This document shows positions 1 to 7,328 of a stretch of 50,574 nt of DNA, one piece after another. The translations under genes and the position numbers were made by a program. The notes under the pieces are model-generated. The model had not been told where the DNA came from. It saw nothing but the letters and a program-made list of their open reading frames with translations, and did not search any database. The DNA is taken from positions 1-50,574 of the forward strand of contig JAFKJY010000075.1 of the NCBI GenBank assembly GCA_017305835.1, in the 5' to 3' direction. The DNA comes from Hyphomicrobiales bacterium (GTDB lineage Bacteria; Pseudomonadota; Alphaproteobacteria; Rhizobiales; Rhizobiaceae). How positions within the stretch are numbered: the first letter of the stretch is position 1; each line of letters starts with the position of its first letter.

Positions 1-789
1 CGGCCGGATCGCTTCGAAAAGGCACGCAAGGCTTCGCCCGAGGGGGTCGTCATCGACCTCGAGGACACCGTGCCCGCGGGCGAAAAGGGCGCCGCGCGAG
101 CGGCCGTCATCGACTATCTGGCCACGCGGAGCGACGGCTCGGCCGTCCATGTGCGCATCAACGGAGCGTCGACGCGGGCCGGCCTCGACGACCTCGCCGC
201 GCTTGCCGACGGCAGGCTGCCGGCCGACGGCCTGGTGCTGCCCAAGGTCGAGAGCGCGCGCGACATCGAAATCGTCCGGCAGCTCGATCCGCGGCCGGCG
301 CGGGCGCTGATGGCGGCGGTGGAGAGCGCCGCCGGCATCGACAATGCGCGCGCGATCGCAGCGGCGCTCGGCGAGGGCGACGCGCTGGTGTTCGGCGGCG
401 CCGATCTCGCGGCCGACCTCGGCGCGGCGTTCGCGTGGGAGCCGCTGCTGGCGGCGCGATGCGCGCTCGTGAGGGCCGCGGCGGCGGCGCGGCTGCCCGC
501 ATTCGACGTCCCCTTCCTCAAGATCGATGCGCCCGAAGCGCTCGCCGAGGAGGCGCGGCGCGTTCGCGACCTCGGCTTCAGCGGCAAGCTCGCCATCCAC
601 CCCGCACAGGTCGGGCCGATCCGCGCGGCGTTCAGCCCGACGCCCGACGAGGTCGACCGCGCGCGCCGGATCGTCGCCGCGATCGAGGCGGCGGGCGGCG
701 GCGTCGCCACGGTGGACGGCCGCATGATCGACGCGCCCGTGGCCGGTTCGGCCCGGCGGGCGCTGGCGCGGGTGCAAGCCCGGTCCTGA
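1..789 (+). CDS. CoA-ester lyase, HpcH/HpaI (CitE-like) family, 5'-truncated by window edge
   Basis: The reading frame is open from base 1 and continues the protein upstream of the window, so only the last 262 residues are present. The visible N-terminal part contains IDLEDTVP, the metal-site strand typical of citrate lyase beta-subunit-like CoA-ester lyases. Further on are LPKVES, the MAAVESAAGI segment, VFGGADLAADL and KLAIHPAQV, all in the order expected for this TIM-barrel family. Known members cleave malyl-CoA, beta-methylmalyl-CoA or citramalyl-CoA to an acyl-CoA plus a 2-oxo acid, using Mg2+. Two MaoC hydratase genes follow 19 bases downstream, which suits a hydratase/lyase route for a branched C4-C5 CoA ester. 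The exact substrate is inferred, not shown. Confidence 0.88.
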   Translation, partial: RPDRFEKARKASPEGVVIDLEDTVPAGEKGAARAAVIDYLATRSDGSAVHVRINGASTRAGLDDLAALADGRLPADGLVLPKVESARDIEIVRQLDPRPARALMAAVESAAGIDNARAIAAALGEGDALVFGGADLAADLGAAFAWEPLLAARCALVRAAAAARLPAFDVPFLKIDAPEALAEEARRVRDLGFSGKLAIHPAQVGPIRAAFSPTPDEVDRARRIVAAIEAAGGGVATVDGRMIDAPVAGSARRALARVQARS

Positions 790-808
790 CAATCGGCAAG
801 GAGACATA

Positions 809-1324
809 ATGTTCGCCGCATTCCATGAAGTCGGAAAGCTGAGGATCCGCGAATCCGTGGGCCTTCCATTTGAGCGCTTCGCCGCCGGCCAAGTATTCCA
901 TCACCGCCCCGGCATCACCGTCTCGCAGCAGGACAATGTCGACGAGGCGCTGGCGACGCTGAACCAGGCGATGATCCACTATGACGAGAACTACGCCGCC
1001 AAGACCGAGTTCGGCCGCCCGCTCGTGGTCAGCACGCTCACCTTGCAGCGCGCCGTCGGGCTGGGCTGGAAGACCTTCGGGCGGCGCAAGCGCATCCGCG
1101 GCTTCTCCTCGATCCGCCTGACCAGCCCGGTGTTCGGCGGCGACACGCTCTATGCGCGCACGCGCGTGCTCTCGGTCGGGCCGGACCCAGACGACGCGGA
1201 TTGCGGCGTGCTGACCTGCGAGGCGACGATGTCGCGGCCGGACGGCACCGACGTCGCCTTCATCCACTATTCCCAGAGCATCTACCGCGACGGGCGCGGC
1301 CCGCTGCCGGCGCTCGGCTATTGA
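809..1324 (+). CDS. MaoC-family (hot-dog fold) dehydratase/hydratase, first of a pair
   Basis: This 171-residue protein has one hot-dog domain. AAGGAG lies just before its ATG. The segment NQAMIHYDENYAAKTEFGRPL resembles the active-site helix and loop of mesaconyl-CoA hydratase-type MaoC proteins, where an Asn/His pair near a Y-A-A-x-x-x-F-G-R-P-L stretch lines the pocket. The C-terminal part (RLTSPVFGGDTLYARTRV) is the usual beta-sheet of R-specific hydratases. It sits between the lyase gene and a second single-domain MaoC gene with short gaps, so all three are probably co-transcribed. The two MaoC proteins may form a heteromer, since double-hot-dog hydratases often occur as two subunits. 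Hydration of an enoyl-CoA upstream of lyase cleavage is the likely role. Confidence 0.82.
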   Translation: MFAAFHEVGKLRIRESVGLPFERFAAGQVFHHRPGITVSQQDNVDEALATLNQAMIHYDENYAAKTEFGRPLVVSTLTLQRAVGLGWKTFGRRKRIRGFSSIRLTSPVFGGDTLYARTRVLSVGPDPDDADCGVLTCEATMSRPDGTDVAFIHYSQSIYRDGRGPLPALGY

Positions 1325-1335
1325 GGACACCGACC

Positions 1336-1857
1336 ATGGATTTTCCCTCGCATGTGGCGATCGGCGACAACGAGTTCGTGGAGACGATCGGCATCGAGTT
1401 CGACGCCTTCGTGCCGGGCCTGATGATCGAGCACCGGCCGGGCTTCACCTTCTCGTGGAGCGAGGCGCGGGAGCGGGCGCGCTTTGCCGGCGACCATTCA
1501 CCGGTGCTGGTCGACGCCGACGTGGCGCGGCTGGCCGGCGGCGGCGAGCCGGCGATCCCCGAGGCCTGGATGGTCGTCGCCTTCAGCGCCGCCACCACCC
1601 GCGCCTTTGGCCGGGTCGTGGCGAACCTCGCATGGGAGAACGTCACGTTCGCGGGGTCGGCGCGCGACGGCGAGACCATCTTCGCCGAATCGGAAATCCT
1701 CGACAAGCGCATGTCCAACAGTCGCCCCGAGCAGGGCATCCTGCACGTGCTGACGCGCGGTGTCGGCCGCGACGGGCGCGAGGTCTGTCGCTACGAGCGC
1801 AAGCTGCTCGCCTATCGCTCGGCGCAGGGCCCGCATACGGCAGCAGGCTATGTCTAG
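1336..1857 (+). CDS. MaoC-family dehydratase/hydratase, second of a pair
   Basis: This 173-residue protein starts at the ATG 11 bases after the previous stop, with GAGGAC upstream. The frame is open further upstream, but that part overlaps the preceding MaoC gene. It carries a hot-dog domain with RFAGDHSPVLVDADVA, which corresponds to the hydratase motif containing Asp and His, although the usual G-D-x-N-P-x-H order is altered to G-D-H-S-P-V. LAWENVTFAGSARDGETIF matches the sheet region following the helix. It is distinct from the gene before it and not a recent duplicate. The pair may form one enzyme with complementary half-sites. Nothing follows it in the same direction, so it ends the transcript. 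Confidence 0.8.
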   Translation: MDFPSHVAIGDNEFVETIGIEFDAFVPGLMIEHRPGFTFSWSEARERARFAGDHSPVLVDADVARLAGGGEPAIPEAWMVVAFSAATTRAFGRVVANLAWENVTFAGSARDGETIFAESEILDKRMSNSRPEQGILHVLTRGVGRDGREVCRYERKLLAYRSAQGPHTAAGYV

Positions 1858-2562
1858 CGGCCCACGGATCCTCGGCTCGTTGCTCACATCTACGGCGTCA
1901 ACGTGGACTAGAACGGATAGGCTTTGATCCTAAGACACACCCGCCGCTGCGAAGTCGGGGGCTATCAAAGCGATGCTAACTGCTGCAGAAGTCTCAACGC
2001 CGATGCTCAGCGGCGCAAGCGTTCGAAGATCGCGGCCGCTAGAGCGCAAATTGCCTGCTACGTCACTGTTCGGGTGCCAAATGAAGAGAAGCTCGGTGGC
2101 TGTATCCGACCACTAGTTCAGATGCTGAAGGTGGCTTGCCGCGGCTCCGTTGTCTGTCGATGCTCGGAATCCTGTGACCAGTTTTAGCGCAGCTGCCGGG
2201 CGTCTGCTCTTTGACAACGGCAAGTGGAGCATAGACGTCCGCAATGGGGGCGCAAAGCAGTCGTCGCCTTGATGACTGGCTCCGTCTATTGTGATGCGTA
2301 CCAAAATTGGGTTGCACCGGGGTATTTTGGGACGCAGACTTGAATGATACGGCAAGGAACAAGCAATCGCGGTCTGAGCAGGCTTTGTCGAAGCATATCA
2401 AACGTCTAGGTTGGTATCTTGATCAACCTTGAAACGGCATGATCTGGGCTTGTAGCAAAATCATAATCCTTGTGTCGGGGGTTCAAATCCCTCCTCCGCT
2501 ACCATCGTTCCGCGTTATCCTGCGCAAGTACGCTCCCGGAGAAGCGTCGCAAACGGGCATGC
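1858..2562. other. gene-poor, lower-GC scar region
   Basis: About 700 bases follow the MaoC pair without a convincing gene. The short open frames here lack a good start and the codon bias of the neighbours, and match no family I recognise. Base composition is clearly more AT-rich than the flanking genes, for example around 2280-2460. The only interpretable element is the tRNA-like segment at 2459-2494. I read this as a remnant of a past insertion or deletion. Confidence 0.6.
2459..2494 (+). other. 3' fragment of an elongator tRNA-Met (CAT) gene, attachment-site-like
   Basis: From the anticodon loop to the CCA end this reads as a tRNA. The loop ATCATAA has anticodon CAT at 2462-2464. A variable loop GTGTC follows, then a T-arm with stem GGGGG/CCCTC around TTCAAAT, an acceptor strand CTCCGCT, discriminator A, and encoded CCA at 2492-2494. 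The 5' half is missing: the bases before the anticodon loop do not pair with the 3' anticodon stem, and no D-arm or 5' acceptor strand is present. A 3' tRNA piece of this kind is what tRNA-targeting integrases leave at one end of an element. No integrase gene is in view. Confidence 0.65.
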
Positions 2563-2676
2563 CTACTGGTTGATCTCGGGCTCGACATCCTGCCAGCCGA
2601 GATAGCAGGCCTCGGCAGGGATCACATCCGGCACGCCCCTTTGCTCGATATTAACCTCCGTGCCGACCGAGACGGC
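2563..2676 (-). pseudogene. decayed C-terminal fragment of an SRPBCC-domain protein
   Basis: On the minus strand the frame encodes TEVNIEQRGVPDVIPAE followed by CYLGWQ and then VEPEI before the stop. This is the ending of SRPBCC/activator-of-Hsp90-type small proteins, which normally read GIPDxIPxExCYLGWQ, a Ser-Leu-x-x-Leu helix, then VEPEI. Here the helix between GWQ and VEPEI is missing. The sequence upstream of the fragment does not resemble the rest of the domain. I conclude it is a truncated, non-functional remnant. Confidence 0.55.
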
Positions 2677-2858
2677 CCTCAGATCCACTGGGCGGTGCAG
2701 CCCCGCGTACGCTGGGAGAGCATGCGACGGCTGAGTAGGTACAGGCGCTGCGCCAGCAAATGCCCGTGGTGGTTCGCTACCTCCACTGAGTGGCAAATGC
2801 CGCGCGCGGCGAGTTCGGCCTGTCCATCGTCAACGGCCAGCCGGTCGGTGGTGCCATG

Positions 2859-3020
2859 CCGCGCATCCTGCTGGAGGGCGACATTCCTTCGGCCATCGCG
2901 CTGCCGAAAGGGTGCAGCTTCGCCGGCCGCTGCCCGCTCGCCATGCAGGTCTGCCGGAGCGAGACGCCGCGTCTCCGGCGCTTCGGATCCCGGCAGGTGG
3001 CCTGCCATCTTCACGAAGAA
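2859..3020 (+). pseudogene. decayed C-terminal fragment of an oligopeptide/dipeptide ABC transporter ATPase
   Basis: The translated stretch PRILLEGDIPSAIALPKG, then CSFAGRCPLAMQVC and later VACHLHEE, is the C-terminal OppF/DppF extension with its Cys motif. No Walker A, signature or Walker B motif is found upstream in any frame. A possible VVRYL piece of the catalytic domain near 2770 is followed by a stop codon. The fragment is therefore a gene remnant. It is not a piece of the intact ATPases near 22-24 kb, whose C-termini differ in sequence. Confidence 0.65.
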
Positions 3021-3102
3021 GGGTCGGAGAGCAGAGGGCACAGCGTGGCGTCGCTGATGCAAAAGAGCATACGCCTGCGTTAGCTTCCTGCGCGCCAGTC
3101 CA

Positions 3103-4134
3103 TCAACACGGGTGGCTATTTTGATGCAGCGCTTTCGCGAGCAGCGGTGCCCAATAGGTGATGACCATGTCCGCGCCGGCGCGGCGGAAGCTCTTCACCA
3201 GCTCGTCCGAACAGGCGGCGCTCGATAGTCCGGCATTCTTCTCGCCATATTCGACCATGGCGTAGTCGCCGCTTATGCTGAAGGCCGAGACGGGCAGGCC
3301 GAACATATCCTTCAACACGCGCACCACGTCCTGATAGGGCGTGCCCGGCTTGACGTTGAGTATCTCGGCGCCCTGCTCGACGTCGGCCTGGGCGATGCGG
3401 ATGGCGTCGTCGATGTTGCCGGGCTCGATATAGTAGACGCTCTTGTCGTAGCCGTAGCTGGCGCCGGTCGCGGTGAAGTCGGTCCCGGCCTTGAAGAAGG
3501 CCGAGTTGAACTTCACCGATCCCATCAGGAGCACGTCGTCGAAGCCTTCGGCTTCCATCGCCTCGCGCATCACCGCAACACGGCCGTCGACCATGGTCGA
3601 GCAGCAGAGCACGTCGATGCCGGCCCGCGCCCAGGCGACCGCGATGCGGGCGAGCGCGGCACGGGTGCCCTCGTTGTCGATCCTGCCGTCCTTGTCGAGC
3701 ACGCCGCCGATCTGATGGTCGGTGAAGTAGCCGAAGTAGGAATCGCCGACGATCAGCAGCCTGTCGCCGACCGCCGCGCGGATGCGGCGCGTCGCGTCGG
3801 CGACCACCCCCTTGTCGGAGGCGGCGTCGCTCGCCTGGCCGTCGCGATGGGCGGGAATGCCGATCAGGTAGACACCGCCGACGCCGAGATCGGCCAGCTC
3901 GCGCGCCTTCTCCACCGCCGCGTCGAGCGAGTAGCGGAACATGCCGGGCATCTTGTTGACCGGCACCGCGCCGTCGATGTTTGCGTCGACCGCCATCGGG
4001 AAGACCAACTGCCCCGCCGTGTAAGCGCTTTGCCGAATGAAGGCGCGCCGCGCGCCGGTCAGCTTGAACTTTCTCGGACGAACAAAGGAGGCGCGGAGCG
4101 GCGAGGCGATATCGATCTTGGACAGGTCAGTCAT
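3103..4134 (-). CDS. HemB (porphobilinogen synthase)-fold protein, divergent paralogue
   Basis: The 343-residue product aligns along its length with 5-aminolevulinate dehydratase. It has MPGMFRYSLD near residue 62, STMVDGRVAVMREAM near 179, SVKFNSAFF with Lys208, NVKPGTPYQDVV with Lys262, and SISGDYAMVEYG near 287. The two lysines match the catalytic pair of HemB. The metal-binding stretch is changed: where HemB has Cys-rich or DVALDPYTSHG-type sequence, this has DSYFGYFTDHQIGG (131-144). The Arg after the first lysine is also not kept. The start was chosen at the ATG preceded by GAGGAA; the frame runs further upstream without a better signal. It is divergent from an IclR gene, next to an uptake and catabolic operon, and far from haem genes. 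I infer a carbon-carbon bond or Schiff-base reaction other than porphobilinogen synthesis. Confidence 0.78.
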   Translation of the reverse strand: MTDLSKIDIASPLRASFVRPRKFKLTGARRAFIRQSAYTAGQLVFPMAVDANIDGAVPVNKMPGMFRYSLDAAVEKARELADLGVGGVYLIGIPAHRDGQASDAASDKGVVADATRRIRAAVGDRLLIVGDSYFGYFTDHQIGGVLDKDGRIDNEGTRAALARIAVAWARAGIDVLCCSTMVDGRVAVMREAMEAEGFDDVLLMGSVKFNSAFFKAGTDFTATGASYGYDKSVYYIEPGNIDDAIRIAQADVEQGAEILNVKPGTPYQDVVRVLKDMFGLPVSAFSISGDYAMVEYGEKNAGLSSAACSDELVKSFRRAGADMVITYWAPLLAKALHQNSHPC

Positions 4135-4264
4135 GGGTTCCTCGCTATCCGGTCCGGTCGCCGGGCGTCTCCGTCTGCCGGACGATCCGCACCAGCCAAC
4201 GCCGCGAAAAGCAACCGCAGGTCCAATGCGTCTATCGCGGCAGGCCAAATCCAGCTACAAAGTT

Positions 4265-4281
4265 GTTGCAGTATTTGCAAC
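4265..4281. promoter_or_regulatory. candidate IclR operator, GTTGCA-N5-TGCAAC (site 1)
   Basis: A perfect 6-base inverted repeat with a 5-base spacer lies between the divergent HemB-like and IclR genes. The same half-sites and spacer occur at 5266-5288 in front of the ABC transporter operon. IclR-family regulators bind short palindromes in such positions, usually including their own promoter. Confidence 0.6.
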
Positions 4282-4401
4282 GTGTTGTGTATGTTAGGCG
4301 CCTGATCGCGCGGCTGTCAATCTCGGGCGCCGGGCTGGCTTGCTGCGGCACGGGGTTGCGAACGTGCTGCAGGTCTCAATCGCTGCTTTGAAGGCATGTT
4401 G

Positions 4402-5157
4402 ATGAAGGTTGCGCAAAACACGATCGAGCTAATTCGCATGATGGTGCGCTCCAAGGAGGATATTTCCGTTTCCGAGGCCGCGCGGCAGATCGGCGTCAAC
4501 AGGTCGACGGCATCGCGCCTGCTGGCGACGCTGCGCGACGGCGGCCTGTTCGACCAGAATCCCGATACGCAGAAATACCGGCCGGGAATGCTCGCTCTCC
4601 AGCTCGGCATGCGGTCCAGAAGCAGCTTCAACGTGCTCGAATGGATCACCGCGCAGGCCGAAACCGTGGTCCAGGCGATCGGCCACACCGTGTGCCTGGG
4701 CGTACTGGACGGCGCCGACGTGATGATCGTCGCAACCAAGCGCCGCGCGACGCCGATCTATCTCACCCTCGATGTCGGAACCTGCATCCGGGCCCATGCT
4801 AGCGCGATGGGTAAGGTTATCCTTGCGCAACTGGACGACGAGGCGGTGCGCGCATTGCTGCCGGAACCGCTCGACAAGATGGCGGAGATGACGCGGACCA
4901 GCCATCACGCGCTGCTGGAGGATCTCGCGCTCATCCGGAAGACCGGATACGCGATCTCCCACAACGAGCTGGCCAACGGTATTTCTTCCTATGCAGTCTG
5001 CACAAGATTGAAGGATGAAACGCCGATGGCGATCGGCGTCGCCTATCTTTCCAATGAGAACCACAGCGACGAGTATCAGATCGTCTCGTCATTGCTCGAT
5101 TTCAAAAAGAGAATCGACCGCGAATTGCTGCTCGTGGACAAGCCGGTCCGCCGATAG
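4402..5157 (+). CDS. IclR-family transcriptional regulator
   Basis: The product has an N-terminal winged helix-turn-helix (VSEAARQIGVNRSTASRLLATLRDGGLF) and a C-terminal IclR effector domain with the RAHASAMGKVILAQL stretch and a GYAISHNELANGISSYAV segment. Two in-frame ATGs occur at 4396 and 4402. I prefer 4402 because GAAGG then sits at a normal distance, whereas it almost touches 4396. The gene is divergent from the HemB-like gene, and the ABC transporter operon follows it in the same direction after about 330 bases. The palindromes at 4265 and 5266 are the likely binding sites. Ligand unknown; it is probably the imported substrate or an intermediate. IclR members can repress or activate. 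Confidence 0.9.
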   Translation: MKVAQNTIELIRMMVRSKEDISVSEAARQIGVNRSTASRLLATLRDGGLFDQNPDTQKYRPGMLALQLGMRSRSSFNVLEWITAQAETVVQAIGHTVCLGVLDGADVMIVATKRRATPIYLTLDVGTCIRAHASAMGKVILAQLDDEAVRALLPEPLDKMAEMTRTSHHALLEDLALIRKTGYAISHNELANGISSYAVCTRLKDETPMAIGVAYLSNENHSDEYQIVSSLLDFKKRIDRELLLVDKPVRR

Positions 5158-5229
5158 CCGCCCACTGTTCTCCGACACTCTTCCCTCGGGGCTTGCCCTT
5201 GCACATCCGACAAGCGCTTCGCACGGGTC

Positions 5230-5259
5230 TTGACGCCCGGAAAGCATTTGATGCACAAT
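5230..5259 (+). promoter_or_regulatory. possible sigma-70-type promoter for the ABC transporter operon
   Basis: TTGACG (5230-5235) and CACAAT (5254-5259) are 18 bases apart. They sit just upstream of the palindrome at 5266-5288, so a protein bound there would overlap the start of transcription. The remaining gap to the first gene (5289-5490) would be an unusually long leader with no clear structure. This is a pattern match only. Confidence 0.35.
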
Positions 5260-5265
5260 AAGCAT

Positions 5266-5288
5266 CATGTTGCAGATAATGCAACATG
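5266..5288. promoter_or_regulatory. candidate IclR operator (site 2), 9-base inverted repeat with 5-base spacer
   Basis: CATGTTGCA and TGCAACATG flank the spacer GATAA. This is a perfect palindrome containing the GTTGCA-N5-TGCAAC core found at 4265-4281. It lies upstream of the substrate-binding protein gene and downstream of the candidate -10 element. The repeated core at both promoter regions is the evidence for a shared regulator, most simply the IclR protein encoded between them. Confidence 0.65.
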
Positions 5289-5490
5289 AGTGCGATGCCT
5301 GGAGGAACGGCGTCGAGGAGGAGGAATCCGGGCACGAGGCATTCGATCGCCTCGGCGGCCCAGCGCGGTTCGCGGCCGCGACCATCCGCGCAGACACCGT
5401 ATCGATTGCCTTTCGTCGCTGGCCGTAACGCATAGCGCCGCGGACGAAAGGGGGAACCAACGACAAACAATGTCTGAAAGGAATCGGAAC

Positions 5491-6321
5491 ATGCGTGTAC
5501 GTTTCGCTACTGGCGCAATGGCGGCGGCAACGGTCCTGTTCGCCCTCGGCGCGGCCCAGGCTCAGGACAAGTTCACCCCGGTCGAGGCCGACACGCTGAC
5601 CGTGGCGACGGTGTTTCCCGCGCCCGGCGTCATGGAGGGGGACACGCCCGAGACGCTGAAGGGCGGCGTCGAATGGGCGTTGTCGAACGAGCTCGCCAAG
5701 GAGTTGGGCATCTCCAAGGTGAAGTTCGTCAACACCAATTTCGGCGCGCTCATCTCGGGCCAGGTGACCGGCTACGACATCGCGGCGGCCAACATCATCA
5801 CGCTGCCGAAGCGCGTCGAGAAGAACGACTACACCTCATGCTACTATTCGCCGATCAACGCTGCGCTGGTGCGCGGCAAGGTTGAACTGAAGACGCTCGA
5901 TGACGTCAAGAAGGTGAACTGGGGCGTGCTGACCGGCTCGGTCAACGAGTCCTTCATGACGCAGTTCATCAAGCCCGCCGCCGAGCCGCGCAGCTACCCC
6001 TCGCCGGTCGCCATGTCGGCCGCCCTGCAGGACGGCTCGATCCAGGGCGAGTATATCAGCCTGCAGCGCGCTGCCGCCGACTCCAAGACCGGCAGCCTGA
6101 AGGACGACAGCACCATCGTGCTGATCAACCCGAAAGACGCGCAAAGCACCGGCCTGTGCAGCGCCGTGCAGTTGCCCAAGGGCTCCGCCAATCTCGCGGC
6201 GGTCGACGCGGCCGTGAAGCGCATCGTCGCGGCCGGCAAGGTCAAGGGCTGGGTCGACCAGTACGTGGTGCCTTTGCTGTCGGGCATGGATCCGAAGCAA
6301 CTGCCGTCGATCGAGTTCTGA
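5491..6321 (+). CDS. ABC transporter substrate-binding protein, family 3 (polar amino-acid type)
   Basis: This 276-residue exported protein starts with a signal peptide (charged MRVR, hydrophobic stretch, cleavage near AQA-QD). The start at 5491 is chosen over an ATG at 5470 because AAAGGA sits eight bases upstream and the signal peptide then begins normally. The mature part has the two-lobe pattern of SBP family 3, with KTLDDVKKVNWGVLTGSV as the domain-crossing segment and ALQDGSIQGEYI in the second lobe. It is divergent from well-known glutamate or arginine binders; I cannot name the ligand. Permease and ATPase genes follow at once, so it supplies substrate to that importer. Confidence 0.85.
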   Translation: MRVRFATGAMAAATVLFALGAAQAQDKFTPVEADTLTVATVFPAPGVMEGDTPETLKGGVEWALSNELAKELGISKVKFVNTNFGALISGQVTGYDIAAANIITLPKRVEKNDYTSCYYSPINAALVRGKVELKTLDDVKKVNWGVLTGSVNESFMTQFIKPAAEPRSYPSPVAMSAALQDGSIQGEYISLQRAAADSKTGSLKDDSTIVLINPKDAQSTGLCSAVQLPKGSANLAAVDAAVKRIVAAGKVKGWVDQYVVPLLSGMDPKQLPSIEF

Positions 6322-6371
6322 TCTTGGCGGACGCCGGCGCCGTGACCGCGCACAGAGCAACCGCACCGGCC

Positions 6372-7322
6372 ATGCCGGCGGCTGCCCTTCGCAGGATCGG
6401 GCCAGCCGACTGGATGGCGGCCGTTGCCGCCATCGTTCTGTTCTTTCCGATCGGTGTCGTGGCGGCGTCTGATCTTGCTGCCGCGAGCCGCCTCGGGCTC
6501 GACACGACGCAAGGCCGCATCCGGCGCAAGAAGGCGAGCCGCCGCCTGACGCAGGCCGTCGGCATCGGCAGCACGATCTGGGTCGTCGGCTTCGTCGCGC
6601 TGATCATGCTTGCCAACGACGCGGCGCTCACCCGCGCCTTCTTCGACGTCGAGGTGATCGGTCGCACACTGCCGACGATCGCCTACGGCTTCATGCTCAA
6701 CGTGCGGCTGTTCCTTGTCGCAGAGGTGTTCATCCTCATCGCCGGCGTCCTGCTGGCGCTGCTGCGGTCGCTGCCGGGACGGCCGGCGATATTGCTGCGC
6801 TGGCTGACCACCGCCTATGTCGATGTCTTCCGCGGACTGCCCTCCATTCTGGTCATATTGATCGTGGTCTACGGGCTGAAGCGCACGCAGTTGCCGCTGC
6901 TCAGCGGCATCTCCGACTACTGGTACGTGATCATCGCGCTGACGCTGCACTACAGCGCCTACACGGCCGAGGTGATCAAGGGCGGGGCCGACGGCATCCA
7001 CTGGAGCCAGGCGGCGGCGGCGCGCTCGCTCGGCCTCACCTACTTCCAGTCGATGCGCTACGTGGTGCTGCCTCAGGCTATGCGCCGGATGCTGGCGCCG
7101 CTGCTCAACTATTTCATCGGCCTGCAGAAGGACACGTCGCTGGTCGCCGTCATCGGCCTGCTCGACTCGGTCAACCGGGCCAACGTGCAGTCGATCAACG
7201 AGGCCAGCCTCAGTCCCTACACCGGCGTGGCGCTCTGTTTCCTGGTCGTGACGATCCCGCTGACGCGTGTGGCCGACTGGCTGGAGAAGCGGCGGCGGCG
7301 ACGCGAGCTGGCCAGCGGATAA
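6372..7322 (+). CDS. ABC transporter permease, HisM-type polar amino-acid family
   Basis: The protein is a multi-pass inner-membrane permease. Hydrophobic segments include MAAVAAIVLFFPIGVVA near the N-terminus, FLVAEVFILIAGVLLALL and VALCFLVVTIPL near the C-terminus. The coupling loop (EVIKGGADGIHWSQAAAARS, then LGLTY) is the EAA motif that contacts the ATPase. The start is uncertain: GTG at 6342 or TTG at 6324 are alternatives in the same frame, and no Shine-Dalgarno sequence settles it. Only one permease gene is present, so it probably works as a homodimer. The next gene starts seven bases after its stop. Confidence 0.85.
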   Translation: MPAAALRRIGPADWMAAVAAIVLFFPIGVVAASDLAAASRLGLDTTQGRIRRKKASRRLTQAVGIGSTIWVVGFVALIMLANDAALTRAFFDVEVIGRTLPTIAYGFMLNVRLFLVAEVFILIAGVLLALLRSLPGRPAILLRWLTTAYVDVFRGLPSILVILIVVYGLKRTQLPLLSGISDYWYVIIALTLHYSAYTAEVIKGGADGIHWSQAAAARSLGLTYFQSMRYVVLPQAMRRMLAPLLNYFIGLQKDTSLVAVIGLLDSVNRANVQSINEASLSPYTGVALCFLVVTIPLTRVADWLEKRRRRRELASG

Positions 7323-7328
7323 AGCGAG

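Noticed and set aside
1924..2187. An 87-codon open frame in the low-GC gap
   Set aside because: No ribosome binding site, no family resemblance and no codon bias like the neighbours.
2459..2494. A complete tRNA gene
   Set aside because: The 5' half and D-arm are absent, and bases before the anticodon loop do not pair with the stem, so only a 3' fragment is claimed.
3103..4134. Calling this gene the housekeeping hemB
   Set aside because: The metal-site region and a phosphate-binding Arg differ from HemB, and the context is catabolic; the name would mislead.
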